The notes under the pieces: model-generated | What the model was told of the DNA's origin: nothing | Database searches by the model: none | What the model saw: the letters and a program-made list of their open reading frames with translations, nothing else | Shown here: positions 63,229-64,000 of the stretch, in pieces | Layout: every line of letters begins with the position of its first letter | Position numbering within the stretch: position 1 is the first letter of the stretch | Made by a program: the position numbers and the translations under genes | Source: JBGASG01 sp046328035 | GTDB lineage: Bacteria > Cyanobacteriota > Vampirovibrionia > Obscuribacterales > Obscuribacteraceae | Direction of reading: 5' to 3' | NCBI GenBank assembly: GCA_046328035.1 | Contig: JAXLXI010000003.1 | Location: forward strand, 186,001-250,000 | Length of the DNA: 64,000 nt

Positions 63229-63762
63229 ATGTCATTCGCAAATCTTTCAATCGTAGGGAGACTCGTTCGTCAGCCTGAGTTGATGCACTTTAACACCGGC
63301 CGTGAAAAAACTACTTTTACGGTCGCTATCAACCATCCGGGCCGCAAAACGGAACAGGGACGCTTACAGGGCACCGTCGACTACGTAAAAGTCGAAGCCT
63401 GGGGTAAGCTCGCTCAGATTGCTCATAAATACCTCGTAAAAGGCAGTCAAGTTGCGGTTTGCGGCCCGTTTGAGATGGAAAACTGGGTGGACAGGAATGG
63501 TATTAAACGGATGACACCGCTGGTGGAGGCAGTACAAATCGCCTTGCCGCCGCGTCTAACCGTCGCAGACCAGCCTGCTGCTCCAAGCAACTCCATCACA
63601 GGCGAAATGGTATTCTCCGGCGATCCCGATGATCATACCGATGCTGAGGAGGCAGCGGCGGCGGCAGAAACAGAAGAGTTCGTCGGAGAATTCAAAACCA
63701 TCACCGAAAGCGATGACGAGATATTGGACTCGCAGCCAATCATCGCATCGCTCACCGGATAA
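63229..63762 (+). CDS. ssb: Single-stranded DNA-binding protein
   Basis: 177 aa with GGAGG seven bases upstream. The OB-fold (residues 1-108) includes SIVGRLVRQPEL, DYVKVEAWGKLAQI and VAVCGPFEMENWVDRNG. The C-terminal tail is acidic (DDHTDAEE, TESDDEIL) but ends QPIIASLTG, not the usual DDDIPF tip that binds partner proteins. It coats single-stranded DNA during replication and repair. Confidence 0.92.
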   Translation: MSFANLSIVGRLVRQPELMHFNTGREKTTFTVAINHPGRKTEQGRLQGTVDYVKVEAWGKLAQIAHKYLVKGSQVAVCGPFEMENWVDRNGIKRMTPLVEAVQIALPPRLTVADQPAAPSNSITGEMVFSGDPDDHTDAEEAAAAAETEEFVGEFKTITESDDEILDSQPIIASLTG

Positions 63763-64000
63763 AACGTTTCGTGCCGCAGTGATGCACGAAATGCCACCAG
63801 ACATATAACCAACGCAGCTGCAGTTCAGCTATGCACAGTTAAATTTCTGGGTTCGATTTATGGTGGCAATTATTTGCGCACTGCTTGTTTGATCCTAAGA
63901 AAGGAGGACCACTCAGAGTCATAACCGCAATCGAACTTCCCACAACATATTAGGTCCAACCTCGACCTGAAGCGAGGGCGGGTTCTCGTCGAGCCCGCCC
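63763..64000. other. Region after ssb at the window end
   Basis: No gene is seen. A hairpin TTTCGTGC/GCACGAAA (63767-63774 and 63784-63791) lies just after ssb but has no U-run. AAAGGAGG at about 63899 is not followed by a start codon. The final bases form a GC-rich stem (GGGCGGG at 63976-63982 with CCCGCCC at 63994-64000) that looks like a terminator cut by the window edge. Confidence 0.4.

Noticed and set aside
62199..63278. A 359-codon plus-strand frame over the kinase and the ssb promoter
   Set aside because: It overlaps an intact kinase gene and a promoter region and ends inside ssb in another frame.
1..64000. tRNA, rRNA or CRISPR features
   Set aside because: I looked through the intergenic stretches by eye and saw no cloverleaf with a T-loop, no rRNA block and no regularly spaced direct repeats. 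A dedicated scan could still find a tRNA I missed.

Overview
This 64 kb window is bacterial chromosome with dense genes on both strands, moderate GC (roughly mid-fifties by eye) and GTG/TTG starts in several genes. The gene set suggests a non-photosynthetic relative of the cyanobacteria (Vampirovibrionia/Melainabacteria, most like Obscuribacterales). It has many TPR proteins, several Hanks-type Ser/Thr kinases, a murC-murB-ddl cluster, heme oxygenase without any photosystem gene, and large low-complexity exported-looking proteins. The taxonomic call is inference from gene content. I see no rRNA, tRNA or CRISPR array.

Layout. 0-5 kb: a TPR membrane protein, a ROK sugar kinase, a C39-like putative peptidase, a GNAT acetyltransferase and a secreted Ala/Pro-rich protein. 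5.2-6.5 kb: an IS110-family element whose transposase carries two single-base frameshifts and whose upstream non-coding segment folds like a bridge-RNA locus. 6.5-13.2 kb: a metal-efflux module (histidine kinase, response regulator, membrane fusion lipoprotein, CzcA-type RND pump). 13.3-19.6 kb: a DUF2157/GDYXXLXY pair, a small lipoprotein, heme oxygenase, a DUF1269 protein, an MFS transporter and a matrixin metalloprotease. 19.7-29.2 kb: a secreted TPR protein with a PDZ-VWA partner, then a minus-strand block of large unusual proteins (lysozyme-like plus CHAP-like, a 240-aa unknown, and a 1179-aa repeat protein with a cysteine-peptidase-like end).

29.4-45.9 kb: FabH, an XRE-PAS regulator, a frameshifted gene, a SprT-like protein, an aldo/keto reductase, a LON-domain protein, a Gly-rich/collagen-like pair, a translationally coupled DUF3142-TPR pair, an FKBP lipoprotein, TPR and LRV repeat proteins, a Ste24-like protease, a Dnmt2-like methyltransferase and an ECF sigma factor. 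46-64 kb: RpiB coupled to a predicted pseudokinase, a zinc-ribbon kinase, 8-oxoguanine deaminase, UppP, RsmI, an orphan Eco57I/TaqI-like DNA methyltransferase, a caspase-like/TonB fusion with a Yip1-like membrane protein, two tandem small paralogues, ribosomal protein S20, MurC-MurB-Ddl, a third kinase and SSB.

The clearest functional units are the metal-efflux module, cell-wall synthesis (MurC, MurB and Ddl, with UppP recycling the lipid carrier) and translation/rRNA maintenance (S20, RsmI, possibly the Dnmt2-like enzyme). The most unusual material is the predicted pseudo-caspase/TonB fusion, the predicted pseudokinase, the signal-less modular proteins at 22-29 kb, and the IS110 non-coding region. 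Three separate single-base frameshifts in otherwise well conserved reading frames may mean gene decay or residual assembly errors.
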